A DNA stretch of 64,000 nt, from assembly GCF_036186745.1 (NCBI RefSeq), contig NZ_CP108086.1, positions 558,001 to 622,000 on the forward strand, written 5' to 3'. Positions 35,138 through 43,750 of this stretch are shown here, in pieces. The DNA is from Microbispora hainanensis (GTDB lineage: Bacteria; Actinomycetota; Actinomycetes; Streptosporangiales; Streptosporangiaceae). Both the position numbers and the translations under genes were made by a program. Position 1 is the first letter of the stretch. Every line of letters starts with the position of its first letter. Under the pieces are notes generated by a model. It ran no database searches, was not told the origin of the DNA, and saw only the letters and a program-made list of their open reading frames with translations.

Positions 35138-35320
35138 ATGACGATCACGATTTCCGTTCCGTTCACGCTGCCGCAGATCCTGCACCGGACGGCTCGTGTC
35201 CTGTTCCCCGTCCTGATGCCTCTCGCCCTCGCCCTGGCGGGCTCCGCCGAGGCCGGCGTCGGCATGCACCTGGGGCTGGAGATCGGGCTGCTGGTCCTCC
35301 GGCACCTCCTGGGGGTCTGA
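35138..35320 (+). CDS. Small hydrophobic membrane peptide (60 aa)
   Basis: The 60-residue peptide has two hydrophobic stretches: about residues 20-36 (VLFPVLMPLALALAGSA) and 45-59 (LGLEIGLLVLRHLLGV). AGGAGG lies 6 bp before ATG 35138. I do not recognise the family. It converges with the ECF42 sigma gene 16 bp downstream. A short hydrophobic peptide behind a hairpin recalls small membrane stress or toxin peptides, but nothing here proves that. Confidence 0.55.
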   Translation: MTITISVPFTLPQILHRTARVLFPVLMPLALALAGSAEAGVGMHLGLEIGLLVLRHLLGV

Positions 35321-35336
35321 GCGGGCGGGGCGGCGG

Positions 35337-36551
35337 CTACGGCCGCACCCGCCTGGCCCGGGACTCCAGGTAGCGCTGCTCGGCCATGCTGGCCGTGGCC
35401 TTCGCGGCGCGCCGGTAGTGCTCGTACGCCCCGGCCGTGTCGCCGGTCTTCTCCAGCAGATGCGCGCGCACGGACAGCAGCCGGTGGTGCCCGGCCATCC
35501 GCTCGTCCCCGTCCAGCGTGGACAGCAGGGCCAGCCCGGCCTTCGGGCCCTCGATCTCGGCGAGCGCGATCGCCCGGTTGAGGGTGACCATCGGGTTGGG
35601 TGCGATCCGCTCCAGGATCAGATAGAGGGCGTGCACCTGCGGCCAGTCGGTCTCCTCGGCCGTGGCCGCGTCGGCGTGCGTGGCGGCGATGGCGGCCTGC
35701 AGTTTGTAGGGCCCCAGCTCGGGGCCGGCCAGCGCAGCCTTGATCAGCTCGATGCCCTCGTCGATCAGCCCGCGATCCCATTTCGCGCGGTCCTGCTCGT
35801 CCAGCGGCACCAGGTCGCCGGACGGGGTCGTACGGGCCTCCCGGCGGGCGTGGGTCAGCAGCATCAGCGCGAGCAGCCCGGTCACCTCGCCGTCCTCGGG
35901 CAACTGGGCGTGCACCATCCGGGTCAGCCGGATCGCCTCGTGCGCGAGGTCGGCGCGGTGCAGTTCACTGCCCGATGAGGCGGTGTAGCCCTCGTTGAAG
36001 ATCAGATAGAGCACGTGCAGGACGACGCGGAGCCGCTCGTGGAGCTCCGCGCCGCCCGGCATGGCGAACGTGCTGCCGGCGGCCTTGATGCGCTGCTTGG
36101 CCCGGCTGATCCTGGCCGCCATCGTGGCCTCCGGCACCAGGAACGCGCGGGCGATCTCGGCCGTGGTCAGGCCGCCGACCGCCCGCAGCGTCAGGGCGAC
36201 CTGGGAGGCCGCGGTCAGCGTGGGATGGCAGCACAGGAAGAGCAGGACGAGCGTGTCGTCGGTGTCCGGCACGTCCTCCGGTGTCACCTCGACGGCCGCC
36301 GTCGCCGACTCCCGCTCACGGCGCGCGTGGTCGCTGCGCATCTGGTCGATCAGCCGCCGGGACGCGACGGTCGACAGCCAGCCGCGGGGGTTGTCCGGCA
36401 CCCCCTCGGCCGGCCACTGCACGGCGGCGGCGAGAACGGCCTCCTGCACGGCGTCCTCGCACCCCTCGAACCGGCCGTACCGCCGTACCAGCGCGCCGAG
36501 GACCTGCGGCGTGAGCTCACGTAACAGGTCCTCGATGACCGGTGCTGTCAT
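35337..36551 (-). CDS. ECF42-type sigma factor with C-terminal TPR-like extension
   Basis: From ATG 36551 there are 404 residues. Sigma region 2 covers about 10-75 (RYGRFEGCEDAVQEAVLAA, NPRGWLSTVASRRLIDQMR), region 4 about 110-165 (LTLRAVGGLTTAEIARAFLVPEATMAARISRAKQR split by the usual linker), then a 230-residue helical extension (VLYLIFNEGYTAS, LNRAIALAEIEGP, HRLLSVRAHLLEKTGDTAGA) with tetratricopeptide-like character. This plan and the preceding YCII gene define the ECF42 group, in which the extension is needed for activity. Its ATG overlaps the YCII stop as ATGA. Confidence 0.92.
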   Translation of the reverse strand: MTAPVIEDLLRELTPQVLGALVRRYGRFEGCEDAVQEAVLAAAVQWPAEGVPDNPRGWLSTVASRRLIDQMRSDHARRERESATAAVEVTPEDVPDTDDTLVLLFLCCHPTLTAASQVALTLRAVGGLTTAEIARAFLVPEATMAARISRAKQRIKAAGSTFAMPGGAELHERLRVVLHVLYLIFNEGYTASSGSELHRADLAHEAIRLTRMVHAQLPEDGEVTGLLALMLLTHARREARTTPSGDLVPLDEQDRAKWDRGLIDEGIELIKAALAGPELGPYKLQAAIAATHADAATAEETDWPQVHALYLILERIAPNPMVTLNRAIALAEIEGPKAGLALLSTLDGDERMAGHHRLLSVRAHLLEKTGDTAGAYEHYRRAAKATASMAEQRYLESRARRVRP

Positions 36552-36919
36552 GCCTCCAATTGTCCGTCGGCGAACATGACCTGCCGCACCTCGACGCCGA
36601 GACCCTCGATCGCGGTGTCCGGGATCTGCGCGGCCAGCTCGATCGCCCGCTCCTTGCTCTCGCAGTCGATCAGGTAGAAGCCGCCCAGATATTCCTTGGC
36701 CTCCAGGAAGGGGCCGTCGGTGACCACCGGCTGGCCGTCGCGTACGGACACCACCGCGGCCTGCGACGGGTCGACCAGCGCCTGCGTGGTGATCAGCTCC
36801 CCGGACCGCTTCAGTCCCTCGATGAACCTGCCGTGCCCCTCGCCGATCGCCGCCCGCTCCTCGTCGGTCAGCGCGTCGAGCACGGCCGGGTTGATGTGCA
36901 GGCTGATCAGGAACTTCAT
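36548..36919 (-). CDS. YCII/DGPF-family protein, ECF42 partner
   Basis: From ATG 36919 (GAGGAGAACGAG upstream) there are 123 residues with the YCII ferredoxin-like fold: MKFLISLHINP, the DGPF motif in VVTDGPFLEAKEYLGGFYLIDC, and the C-terminal VEVRQV. Such proteins precede ECF42 genes almost invariably and are probable targets and modulators. It is translationally coupled to the sigma gene by a 4-bp overlap. Confidence 0.9.
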   Translation of the reverse strand: MKFLISLHINPAVLDALTDEERAAIGEGHGRFIEGLKRSGELITTQALVDPSQAAVVSVRDGQPVVTDGPFLEAKEYLGGFYLIDCESKERAIELAAQIPDTAIEGLGVEVRQVMFADGQLEA

Positions 36920-36990
36920 CTCGTTCTCCTCGTGGTTCGCGAGCCCCCTCGGGGCCCTTCCACCGGGTGGTCGGAGCCGGCTCCGCCGTC

Positions 36991-37069
36991 TTGACATGTA
37001 CTCGCGTCAAAAAACTCCCGGCCGCTCCGACCGATCGGCGAGACGTCGAGAGAACAGGGAGTTTCGACA
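36991..37069. promoter_or_regulatory. Divergent promoter region of YCII-ECF42 and MFS genes
   Basis: TTGAC-N10-GTCAA (36991-37010) is an inverted repeat that starts with a consensus -35 TTGACA on the plus strand. On the minus strand TGTCGA (37069-37064) and CGAC (37048-37045) lie 15 bp apart, close to the -35/-10 pattern I recall for ECF42 autoregulation. TGTCGA overlaps the MFS start codon. Confidence 0.4.
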
Positions 37070-38604
37070 TGCGAGTCAACCGGGCGTGGCTGGGACTGGT
37101 CGTCCTGGCGCTGCCGGCGCTGCTCGTCGCGATCGACGCGACGGCGCTGCTCCTCGCGCTGCCGCAGCTGAGCGCCGACCTGGGAGCCACCAGCGTCGAG
37201 CAGTTGTGGATCAGCGACAGCTACGGGTTCATGGTGGCCGGTCTGGTCATCACGATGGGCACGCTCGGCGACCGGATCGGCCGCCGGCGGCTGCTGCTGA
37301 TCGGCGGAGCGGCGTTCCTGGTGCTGTCGGTCGCGGCGGCCTTCGCGGCCGATCCGCTGATGCTGATCGTCGCGCGTGCCCTGCTGGGCGTCGCCGGGGC
37401 GACCCTGGCACCGTCCACGCTCGCCCTGATCACCAGCATGTTCCGCGACGAACGGCAGCGGGGCAAGGCCATCGCGATCTGGGCGGCCTGCCAGTTCACC
37501 GGCGGCGCGCTCGGGCCCGTGCTCGCCGGGTTCCTGCTCCAGCACTTCTGGTGGGGATCGGTGTTCCTGGTCGCCGTGCCGGCGATGGCGTTGCTGCTGC
37601 TCGCCGGGCCGGTGCTGCTGCCGGAGTTCCGCAGCGACCAGGCCGGACGGCTCGACCCGGCCGGCGTCGTGCTGTCGCTCGCGGCGGTGCTCCTGACGGT
37701 CTTCGGGATCAAGCAACTGACCGTCGCGAGCGGCCCGGCCGTCCCGGCGGGCGCCCTCGTCGCGGGCGCGGGCTTGGGCTTCCTGTTCGTACGGCGGCAG
37801 TTGCGGGTGGAGGCGCCGCTGCTCGATCTGCGGCTGCTCCGCAACCGCCCCTTCACGGCCGTGCTCGTCGCGCTGGTCTTCGCCGGCGTGGCCATGGCCG
37901 GCACGGGCCTGATGGTGACCCAGTATCTGCAGGGCGTGCTGGGCCTCTCCCCGGCCGTGTCGGCGTTGCTGTTCGCGCCGATGGGCCTGGGCACGGCGGC
38001 CGGCACCATGGCGGCGCCGGCGCTGGCCCGCCGGGTGAGGCGGACGACCGCCATCGCCGGCGGACTGGCGGTGTCGGCGGTGGGCGGCCTGCTGCTGATC
38101 GGCGCCGGTGTCGGCGGCGCGGGTGCCCTGCCGCCGGTGGTGATCGGCATCACCGTGCTGGCGCTGGGCACGGGCCCGCTGTTCGCGCTGGGCACCGGGC
38201 TGGTCGTCGGGTCCGTGCCGCCGGAGCGCGCCGGCTCGGCGGCGTCGATGTCGGAGACCGGCAACTACTTCGGCGGTTCGCTCGGCCTCGCGCTGCTCGG
38301 CGTGGTGGCCTCGGTGGTCTACCGCGGCAGGATGGACGGCACGTCCGACTCGCTGGCCGGCGCGGTCGCCGCGAGCCGGCACCTTCCCGCCGCCGAGGGC
38401 GCGCACCTGCTGCACGCCGCACGGGAGGCGTTCACGGCCGGCCTGCACGTCACCGGCCTGACAGCCGCGGTCGTCTTCGCCGGGCTGGCCATGCTGGTCC
38501 TGGCGATGCGTCCGGCGACCCGGACCGCCACGGCTCCGGTCCCCGGTCATAAGGCCGGTCACGAGGCCGGTCGTGAGGCCGGTTATGAGGTGACTCCCTC
38601 GTAG
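37069..38604 (+). CDS. MFS efflux transporter, DHA2 family (SmvA/QacA-like)
   Basis: From ATG 37069 (AGGGAG at 8 bp) the 511-residue protein has fourteen hydrophobic segments, the early motif AIDATALLLALPQLSADLGAT with membrane-embedded Asp, motif A GDRIGRRRLLLIG and motif C GALGPVLAG. The pattern is that of quaternary-ammonium and methyl-viologen exporters. The C-terminal tail carries four decayed copies of a 4-residue unit (GHKAGHEAGREAGYE), encoded by 12-bp repeats, and overlaps the following convergent gene by 22 bp. Confidence 0.9.
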   Translation: MRVNRAWLGLVVLALPALLVAIDATALLLALPQLSADLGATSVEQLWISDSYGFMVAGLVITMGTLGDRIGRRRLLLIGGAAFLVLSVAAAFAADPLMLIVARALLGVAGATLAPSTLALITSMFRDERQRGKAIAIWAACQFTGGALGPVLAGFLLQHFWWGSVFLVAVPAMALLLLAGPVLLPEFRSDQAGRLDPAGVVLSLAAVLLTVFGIKQLTVASGPAVPAGALVAGAGLGFLFVRRQLRVEAPLLDLRLLRNRPFTAVLVALVFAGVAMAGTGLMVTQYLQGVLGLSPAVSALLFAPMGLGTAAGTMAAPALARRVRRTTAIAGGLAVSAVGGLLLIGAGVGGAGALPPVVIGITVLALGTGPLFALGTGLVVGSVPPERAGSAASMSETGNYFGGSLGLALLGVVASVVYRGRMDGTSDSLAGAVAASRHLPAAEGAHLLHAAREAFTAGLHVTGLTAAVVFAGLAMLVLAMRPATRTATAPVPGHKAGHEAGREAGYEVTPS

Positions 38605-40694
38605 CCGCCTTCCATCGGCACCCGTAACGCGATCATGGCGACGTCGTCCTCCCCCGTCACCGGCATCCCGGTGAGCACCTGGTCGCAGAACCGGTCCAGC
38701 GGTTCGCGGGCGAGCGGCTCCGCGCACCGCCGCAGCCGTTCGAGCCCGTCGCCGATGTCCTCACCGCGCCGCTCGACGAGGCCGTCGGTGTAGAGCAGCA
38801 GCGTGCTGCGCGGTGGCAACGGTTCGACGGCGCTGATCCACGGCTGCTCGTAGCAGAGGCCGAGAAGCGGGTTGCCCGCTTCCCGGAGGAAGCGGGCCTC
38901 CCCCTCGCCGGTCACCAGCAACGGCGGCGGGTGGCCGGCCGCGGAGTAGGCCAGCCCCCAGAGGCCCTCCGCATCCCGTTCCACGCGGGTCAGGGCGCAG
39001 GTGACCGTGGTCTCGCCGTTCAGGGCCTCCATGGCGCTGTTCAGCCGCTGCAGGACCTCACCGGGGCACTCGTCACGATCGACGGCGAGCGCCCGCAGCA
39101 TGTTGCGCACCTGGCTCATGCAGACTGCGGCGGCGAGGTCGTGCCCGGCCACGTCGCCGATCACCAGCTTGACCGCGCCACCGGGCAGCACGAACGCGTC
39201 GTACCAGTCTCCGCCGATCTCGGCGGCGGTCGGGCTCGGCTGGTAGCGCGCGGCGAGCTCCAGACCGGGGATATGCGGCGGCTCGGCCAGCAGACTGTGC
39301 TGCAGGGCCAGCGCCACCCGCTGGGTGCGCCGGAAGCGCAGAGCATTGCTGATGGCGTCGTGCGTGTGATCGAGGATCTGCCCCATCAGGTCGATGTCGG
39401 TCTGGCCGATCGGAGGCCGGTCCCCGCGGACGCAGGCCGTGACCACGGCCGCGACCTCGCCTTCGACCACGATCGGGAGGATGACAACGTTGTGCGCCTC
39501 GATCTCGGCGAGCCACCTGCTGATCGCCTCCGGGTAGAGGAACGGAGGACGTCCACGGGGGAAGGACATCTGGGCGGGGCGGCGCTGCCTCACCGCTCGC
39601 CGCAGCACCTCGGCGGAGTAGTGCTCCTGCAGCATCGGCAGCGTCGGTATTCCCTCACTTACGGCGCAGCCGAGGCGCTCGGCGACGATGACGTCCGTGT
39701 ACGGAAGACCGCCGTTCGGCTCGCGAAGCAGATGGACGTCGCAGGTGTCGGCGAGCTCGGGCACGACCACGTCGGCGAGCGCCTGGCACATCTCCTCCAG
39801 GTTGGTGATGTCGCTCGCGGCGGCCGCGGCGCGCTCCAGCAGCCGGCGGCGGCGCTCCTCCTGCCACTCCTGCTCGACGTCGGTTGAGGTGCCCACCCAC
39901 TCCACCACCGCGCCGTTCTCGCGCACCGGAACGGCCCGGAACCGGATGTGCCGGTAGACGCCGTCGCGGGGGCGGACGCGGTAGGTCGCCTCTTGGAGCG
40001 GGACCTCCTGCTCGGAGGCCTTGCCCCACCATTCCTCGGCGTACACGCGGTCTTCGGGGTGCAGGGCCTCCATCCAGCCGTGGCCGAAACTCTCCTCCGG
40101 TCTCTGTCCTGTCAGCCGCTGCCAGCCATGGCTCTCTCTGGACTCGCCGTGCGGGCCGGTCACCCACACCCCGTGCGCGCCCGCCCAGATGATGCTCTGG
40201 TAGCGGCGCCGGAGGCGGCGCAACTCCTTCTCCATGGCGTGCAGCCGCCGCGCGGTGGCGGCCTGTGCCGTGACCTCCTGGACCAGCGCCAGAAGTCCCC
40301 ACCCGCCATGCTGGAGGGGCACTCGGGAGAGGCTCACCCGGAAGAGACGGTCGTGCCGTCCGTCGCCGCCGTCCGCGGTCGTGGAGACGTCGTCGAGGCG
40401 CACCGTACGCCCCGTCGCCAGCGCCTTGTCGAACGCGGCGAGGGTGTCGTGCCCCACGAGGTCGTCGAGAGCCTCCGACACCGGCGCCCCGATCGGCCGG
40501 TGCCCGAACATCGCCCGGAAGGCGTTGTTCGTATAGCGCAGCCGATGCTCGACCCCACCGGTCACCAGCACCGCGACCGGCGCCCGGTCGAACACGTCCA
40601 GCGGCACCCAGTTTGACTGGCGTTTTCGCGCTGCCGCCGTCTCAGACTTTTGACCGACTTGCACTGCTTCTTCCCCCGGTCCGACCGTGTGCAC
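38583..40694 (-). CDS. PAS-PAS-GAF-PP2C (SpoIIE-type) phosphatase
   Basis: This 703-residue signalling protein has PAS 1 (about 30-145, MFGHRPIGAPVSEAL), PAS 2 with PAC (about 165-280, GWQRLTGQRPEESFGHGWMEALHPEDR), a GAF domain (about 290-450) and a C-terminal PP2C/SpoIIE domain (about 475-695: EIGGDWYDAFVLPGG, GDVAGHDLAAAVCM, AGHPPPLL, LLLYTDGLVERR, GEDDVAMIALR). Metal-binding Asp residues are present. Such enzymes dephosphorylate anti-sigma antagonists; many are regulated by light, redox or ligand through PAS/GAF. There is no HATPase kinase domain. The partner anti-sigma pair is not nearby. The ATG at 40694 is weakly supported; GTG 40664 is an alternative. Confidence 0.9.
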   Translation of the reverse strand: MHTVGPGEEAVQVGQKSETAAARKRQSNWVPLDVFDRAPVAVLVTGGVEHRLRYTNNAFRAMFGHRPIGAPVSEALDDLVGHDTLAAFDKALATGRTVRLDDVSTTADGGDGRHDRLFRVSLSRVPLQHGGWGLLALVQEVTAQAATARRLHAMEKELRRLRRRYQSIIWAGAHGVWVTGPHGESRESHGWQRLTGQRPEESFGHGWMEALHPEDRVYAEEWWGKASEQEVPLQEATYRVRPRDGVYRHIRFRAVPVRENGAVVEWVGTSTDVEQEWQEERRRRLLERAAAAASDITNLEEMCQALADVVVPELADTCDVHLLREPNGGLPYTDVIVAERLGCAVSEGIPTLPMLQEHYSAEVLRRAVRQRRPAQMSFPRGRPPFLYPEAISRWLAEIEAHNVVILPIVVEGEVAAVVTACVRGDRPPIGQTDIDLMGQILDHTHDAISNALRFRRTQRVALALQHSLLAEPPHIPGLELAARYQPSPTAAEIGGDWYDAFVLPGGAVKLVIGDVAGHDLAAAVCMSQVRNMLRALAVDRDECPGEVLQRLNSAMEALNGETTVTCALTRVERDAEGLWGLAYSAAGHPPPLLVTGEGEARFLREAGNPLLGLCYEQPWISAVEPLPPRSTLLLYTDGLVERRGEDIGDGLERLRRCAEPLAREPLDRFCDQVLTGMPVTGEDDVAMIALRVPMEGGYEGVTS

Positions 40695-41009
40695 GCGATC
40701 GAGGGCACCCCGTATACCCGCCCTACGACTCGCCTACCTGAGATTACACACGTTTTCCCAGGTCAGAGAGGGAAGAAGGAAGGGTCCTCGTGCCACCGGC
40801 GCCACAGGGCCCTCATGCGGCAGCCTAAGCGGCAGGCGCCTCAGGGCACCTGTGCTGCAGTACGAAAAGCCGCGCCACAGCGCCCCCGCGCCGCAGTGCC
40901 CCCGCGCCACGGGGCCCTCACGCGGCGGCGGCATCGTCGGCGGGCCCCGGAAACGACGAACGGCGCCCGGGGGCTCCGAGCGCCGTCCACTGGTGCGGGG
41001 TGGGGCCGG
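40695..41009. other. Region between phosphatase gene and hup (315 bp)
   Basis: Coding sequence is absent. It contains a 22-bp direct repeat with two mismatches (40799-40820 and 40904-40925, core GCGCCAC-GGGCCCTCA) and the hup terminator at 40960-40986. The A/T-rich stretch near 40741-40760 may hold the phosphatase promoter. Confidence 0.5.
40960..40986 (-). terminator. Terminator after hup
   Basis: ACGGCGC (40960-40966) pairs with GCGCCGT (40980-40986), and inside it CGG pairs with CCG. On the minus strand the stem is followed by TCGTCGTTTCC. It lies 24 bp past the hup stop codon. Confidence 0.65.
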
Positions 41010-41306
41010 CTACTTCTTCTTCGCAGCCTTGCCGCCCGCGTTGACCTGCTCCTTGAAATCTGCTCCGGGCCGGAACCTGGGTGCCCAGCTCTCCTCCACC
41101 TTGATCGGATCCCCGGTGGAGGGGTTGCGGGCGGTACGAGCCGGCTTGTGCACCATCTCGAAGGCGCCGAAGCCGGTGATCGAGACCTTGTCCCCGCTCG
41201 CGACAGCGCTCTGGATGGCGTCGAGGACGGCGTTGACGGCCTCGGTAGCCGTCTTCTTGTCGCCGACACGATCCGTGATCGCGTCGACGAGTTCTTTCTT
41301 GTTCAT
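41010..41306 (-). CDS. hup: HU-family DNA-binding protein
   Basis: HU bends and wraps DNA in the nucleoid. The 98 residues match the short HU type (no long Lys-rich tail): MNKKELVDAITDRVG, the dimer core GDKVSITGFGAFEM, the DNA arm KPARTARNPSTGDPIKV and a C-terminal AAKKK. GGGGGAGG lies upstream. In Streptomyces this gene is next to leuD as here. Confidence 0.96.
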   Translation of the reverse strand: MNKKELVDAITDRVGDKKTATEAVNAVLDAIQSAVASGDKVSITGFGAFEMVHKPARTARNPSTGDPIKVEESWAPRFRPGADFKEQVNAGGKAAKKK

Positions 41307-41359
41307 TTCGGTTTCCTCCCCCTTACGCGCTTGAAATTAGGGGACGAGGTCGCGGGACT

Positions 41360-41620
41360 TCAATCACCATGGGGCATGTTTCGCCTGCTCGGCGTGTCGA
41401 ATGTGCCGTCCAGATAGGCGATGAAGGCGTCCAGCCGGGCGGCCGCATGGGCTATGTCCCGCTTTGCCACGTCACAGATAGCAAGCAGCCGTCGCGCCAG
41501 GCGGGCCTGCTCCTCCTGTGGTAAGGCTAACGCTCTGACGCGGCGATGCGCATCACGCAGTCGCCGCGCCAGCAGCTCATCTACGGTCTGAGGATCGTTC
41601 AGACGGTCGTCGGCAGCCAT
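41360..41620 (-). CDS. Small helical protein downstream of leuD (86 aa)
   Basis: This 86-residue protein is almost wholly helical and Ala/Arg/Leu-rich ([35 protein letters not shown]). I do not recognise it; similar short proteins occur beside leuD/hup in actinomycetes as far as I recall. Its start overlaps the leuD end by 22 bp, so it may be translationally coupled. No ribosome site is obvious. Confidence 0.6.
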   Translation of the reverse strand: MAADDRLNDPQTVDELLARRLRDAHRRVRALALPQEEQARLARRLLAICDVAKRDIAHAAARLDAFIAYLDGTFDTPSRRNMPHGD

Positions 41621-42186
41621 GGCTGCCGTCCATTCTCGTACTCCTCGATGGCGTCCGCGTGACGCAGGGTCAGCCCGATGTCGTCGAGGCCCTCCATCAG
41701 CCGCCAGCGGGTGTAGTCGTCGATCTCGAACGAGGCCACGATGTCGCCCGAGCGCACCTGGCGTTCCACCAGGTCGACGGTGATCTCCGTCTTCGGGTCG
41801 GCCTCGGCCGCGTCCTGCAGCCGCTTGACGACGTCCTCGGGCAGGACGACCGGCAGCAGGCCCATCTTCGTGGAGTTGTTGCGGAAGATGTCGCCGAACC
41901 GCGAGGCGATCACGACGCGGAAGCCGTACTGCTGGAGGGCCCAGACGGCGTGCTCGCGCGAGGAACCGGTGCCGAAGTCGGGCCCGGACACCAGGATCGA
42001 CGCGCCCTCGTACGCCGGGTCGTTCAGCACGAAGGACGGGTCCTCGCGCCAGGCGGCGAACAGGCCCTTCTCGAAGCCCGTACGGCTGACCTGCTTCAGC
42101 CAGACCGCCGGGATGATCTGGTCGGTGTCCACGTTGCTGCGGCGCAGCGGCACGGCCCGGCCGGTGTGGGTGGTGAAGGCATCCAT
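41599..42186 (-). CDS. leuD: 3-isopropylmalate dehydratase small subunit
   Basis: LeuD with LeuC isomerises 2- to 3-isopropylmalate in leucine synthesis. The 195 residues from ATG 42186 (GGAAGAG upstream) have the substrate loop [11 protein letters not shown] and [17 protein letters not shown]. It lies 32 bp after leuC. Confidence 0.97.
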   Translation of the reverse strand: MDAFTTHTGRAVPLRRSNVDTDQIIPAVWLKQVSRTGFEKGLFAAWREDPSFVLNDPAYEGASILVSGPDFGTGSSREHAVWALQQYGFRVVIASRFGDIFRNNSTKMGLLPVVLPEDVVKRLQDAAEADPKTEITVDLVERQVRSGDIVASFEIDDYTRWRLMEGLDDIGLTLRHADAIEEYENGRQPWLPTTV

Positions 42187-42218
42187 GATGATCTCTTCCT
42201 GGGACTGGGGCGGGCGGG

Positions 42219-43604
42219 CTAGAGGTCGGCGGGGGCGGTCAGCCGGCCGGTCACCGCGGTCGCGGCCGCGACCTGCGGCGAGACCAGGTGGGTGCGCCCG
42301 CCCTTGCCCTGGCGGCCCTCGAAGTTGCGGTTGGAGGTCGAGGCGCTGCGCTCGCCCGGCTTCAGGGTGTCGGGGTTCATGCCCAGGCACATCGAGCAGC
42401 CGGCCTCGCGCCACTCGGCCCCGGCCGCCTTGAAGACCTCGTGGAGGCCCTCCTCCTCGGCGGCCTTCTTGACGCCCATGGAGCCCGGGACGATCAGCGT
42501 ACGGGTGACGACCTTGCGGCCCCGCAGGATCTCGGCGGCGGCGCGCAGGTCCTCGATGCGGCCGTTGGTGCAGGAGCCGACGAAGACGGTGTCCACCTGG
42601 ATGTCGCGCAGCGGCGTGCCCGCGGTCAGGCCCATGTACTCCAGCGCCCGCTCGGCGGCGGACCGCTCGACCGGGTCGGCGAACTGCTCGGGCGACGGCA
42701 CCGTGGAGCCGAGCGGCGCGCCCTGGCCCGGGTTGGTGCCCCACGTGACGAACGGCGTGAGGGTCGCGGCGTCGATCTCCACGACCTTGTCGAACTCGGC
42801 GTCGTCGTCGGTGCGCAGCGTCTTCCAGTATTCGACGGCCCGGTCCCAGTCCTCGCCGGAGGGCGCGTGCGGACGGCCGCGCAGGTATTCGAACGTGGTC
42901 TCGTCGGGGGCGATCAGGCCCGCCCGCGCGCCTGCCTCGATCGACATGTTGCAGACGGTCATGCGGCCCTCCATGGAGAGCTTGCGCACGGCCTCGCCGC
43001 GATACTCGACGATGTGGCCCTGGCCGCCGCCGGTGCCGATCTTCGCGATGATCGCGAGGATCAGGTCCTTGGCGGTCACGCCGACCGGCAGCTCGCCCTT
43101 GACCTCGATGGCCATCGTCTTGGGCCGGTAGGCGGGCAGCGTCTGGGTGGCCAGCACGTGCTCGACCTCGGAGGTGCCGATGCCGAACGCGATGGCGCCG
43201 AACGCCCCGTGGGTCGAGGTGTGGGAGTCGCCGCAGACGATCGTCATGCCGGGCTGGGTCAGTCCGAACTGCGGGCCGATGATGTGCACCACGCCCTGAC
43301 CTGCGTCGCCCATCGGGTGCAGGCGGATGCCGAACTCCGCGGCGTTCTTGCGCAGCGTCTCGACCTGCGTGCGCGACACCGGGTCGGAGATCGGCCCGAG
43401 CACGGTCGGCACGTTGTGGTCCTCGGTGGCGATCGTGAGCTCGGGGCGACGCACGGTGCGGCCGGCCATGCGGAGGCCGTCGAACGCCTGCGGGCTGGTC
43501 ACCTCGTGGATGAGGTGCAGGTCGATGTAGAGCAGGTCGGGTTCGCCCTCGGCACGCCGTACGACGTGCTGCTCCCAGACTTTCTCAGCCAGTGTGCGAC
43601 CCAT
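42219..43604 (-). CDS. leuC: 3-isopropylmalate dehydratase large subunit
   Basis: LeuC is the [4Fe-4S] aconitase-like catalytic subunit. The 461 residues carry the three cluster cysteines in [10 protein letters not shown] and [10 protein letters not shown], the substrate motif [13 protein letters not shown], and LTAPADL at the end. It is divergent from ndgR; the shared gap carries duplicated operator-like sequences. Confidence 0.97.
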   Translation of the reverse strand: MGRTLAEKVWEQHVVRRAEGEPDLLYIDLHLIHEVTSPQAFDGLRMAGRTVRRPELTIATEDHNVPTVLGPISDPVSRTQVETLRKNAAEFGIRLHPMGDAGQGVVHIIGPQFGLTQPGMTIVCGDSHTSTHGAFGAIAFGIGTSEVEHVLATQTLPAYRPKTMAIEVKGELPVGVTAKDLILAIIAKIGTGGGQGHIVEYRGEAVRKLSMEGRMTVCNMSIEAGARAGLIAPDETTFEYLRGRPHAPSGEDWDRAVEYWKTLRTDDDAEFDKVVEIDAATLTPFVTWGTNPGQGAPLGSTVPSPEQFADPVERSAAERALEYMGLTAGTPLRDIQVDTVFVGSCTNGRIEDLRAAAEILRGRKVVTRTLIVPGSMGVKKAAEEEGLHEVFKAAGAEWREAGCSMCLGMNPDTLKPGERSASTSNRNFEGRQGKGGRTHLVSPQVAAATAVTGRLTAPADL

Positions 43605-43643
43605 GGTTGTGACGCCTCCTCGCGTTCAGACCCCCGCGGTCGT

Positions 43644-43750
43644 GTCTCTCATGATGAGACGGAAATATCGGGATATGGACACTGTATCTGTTGTTTCCCA
43701 ACATTGCGTTTGCATCTCGTATGGCGAGACGGCAGTATCGGGGTATGGAC
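43644..43750. promoter_or_regulatory. Duplicated operator between leuC and ndgR
   Basis: A 37-bp sequence occurs at 43644-43680 and again at 43714-43750, 70 bp apart. Over the last 30 bp 25 match. Each copy starts with an inverted repeat (GTCTC...GAGAC and TCTCG...CGAGA) and continues to TATCGGG(A/G)TATGGAC. The second copy includes the ndgR start codon. Such sites suit a dimeric IclR regulator. Confidence 0.7.

Noticed and set aside
36967..37068. Longer start for the MFS gene
   Set aside because: The upstream 34 codons do not resemble an MFS N-terminus and AGGGAG directs the start to ATG 37069.
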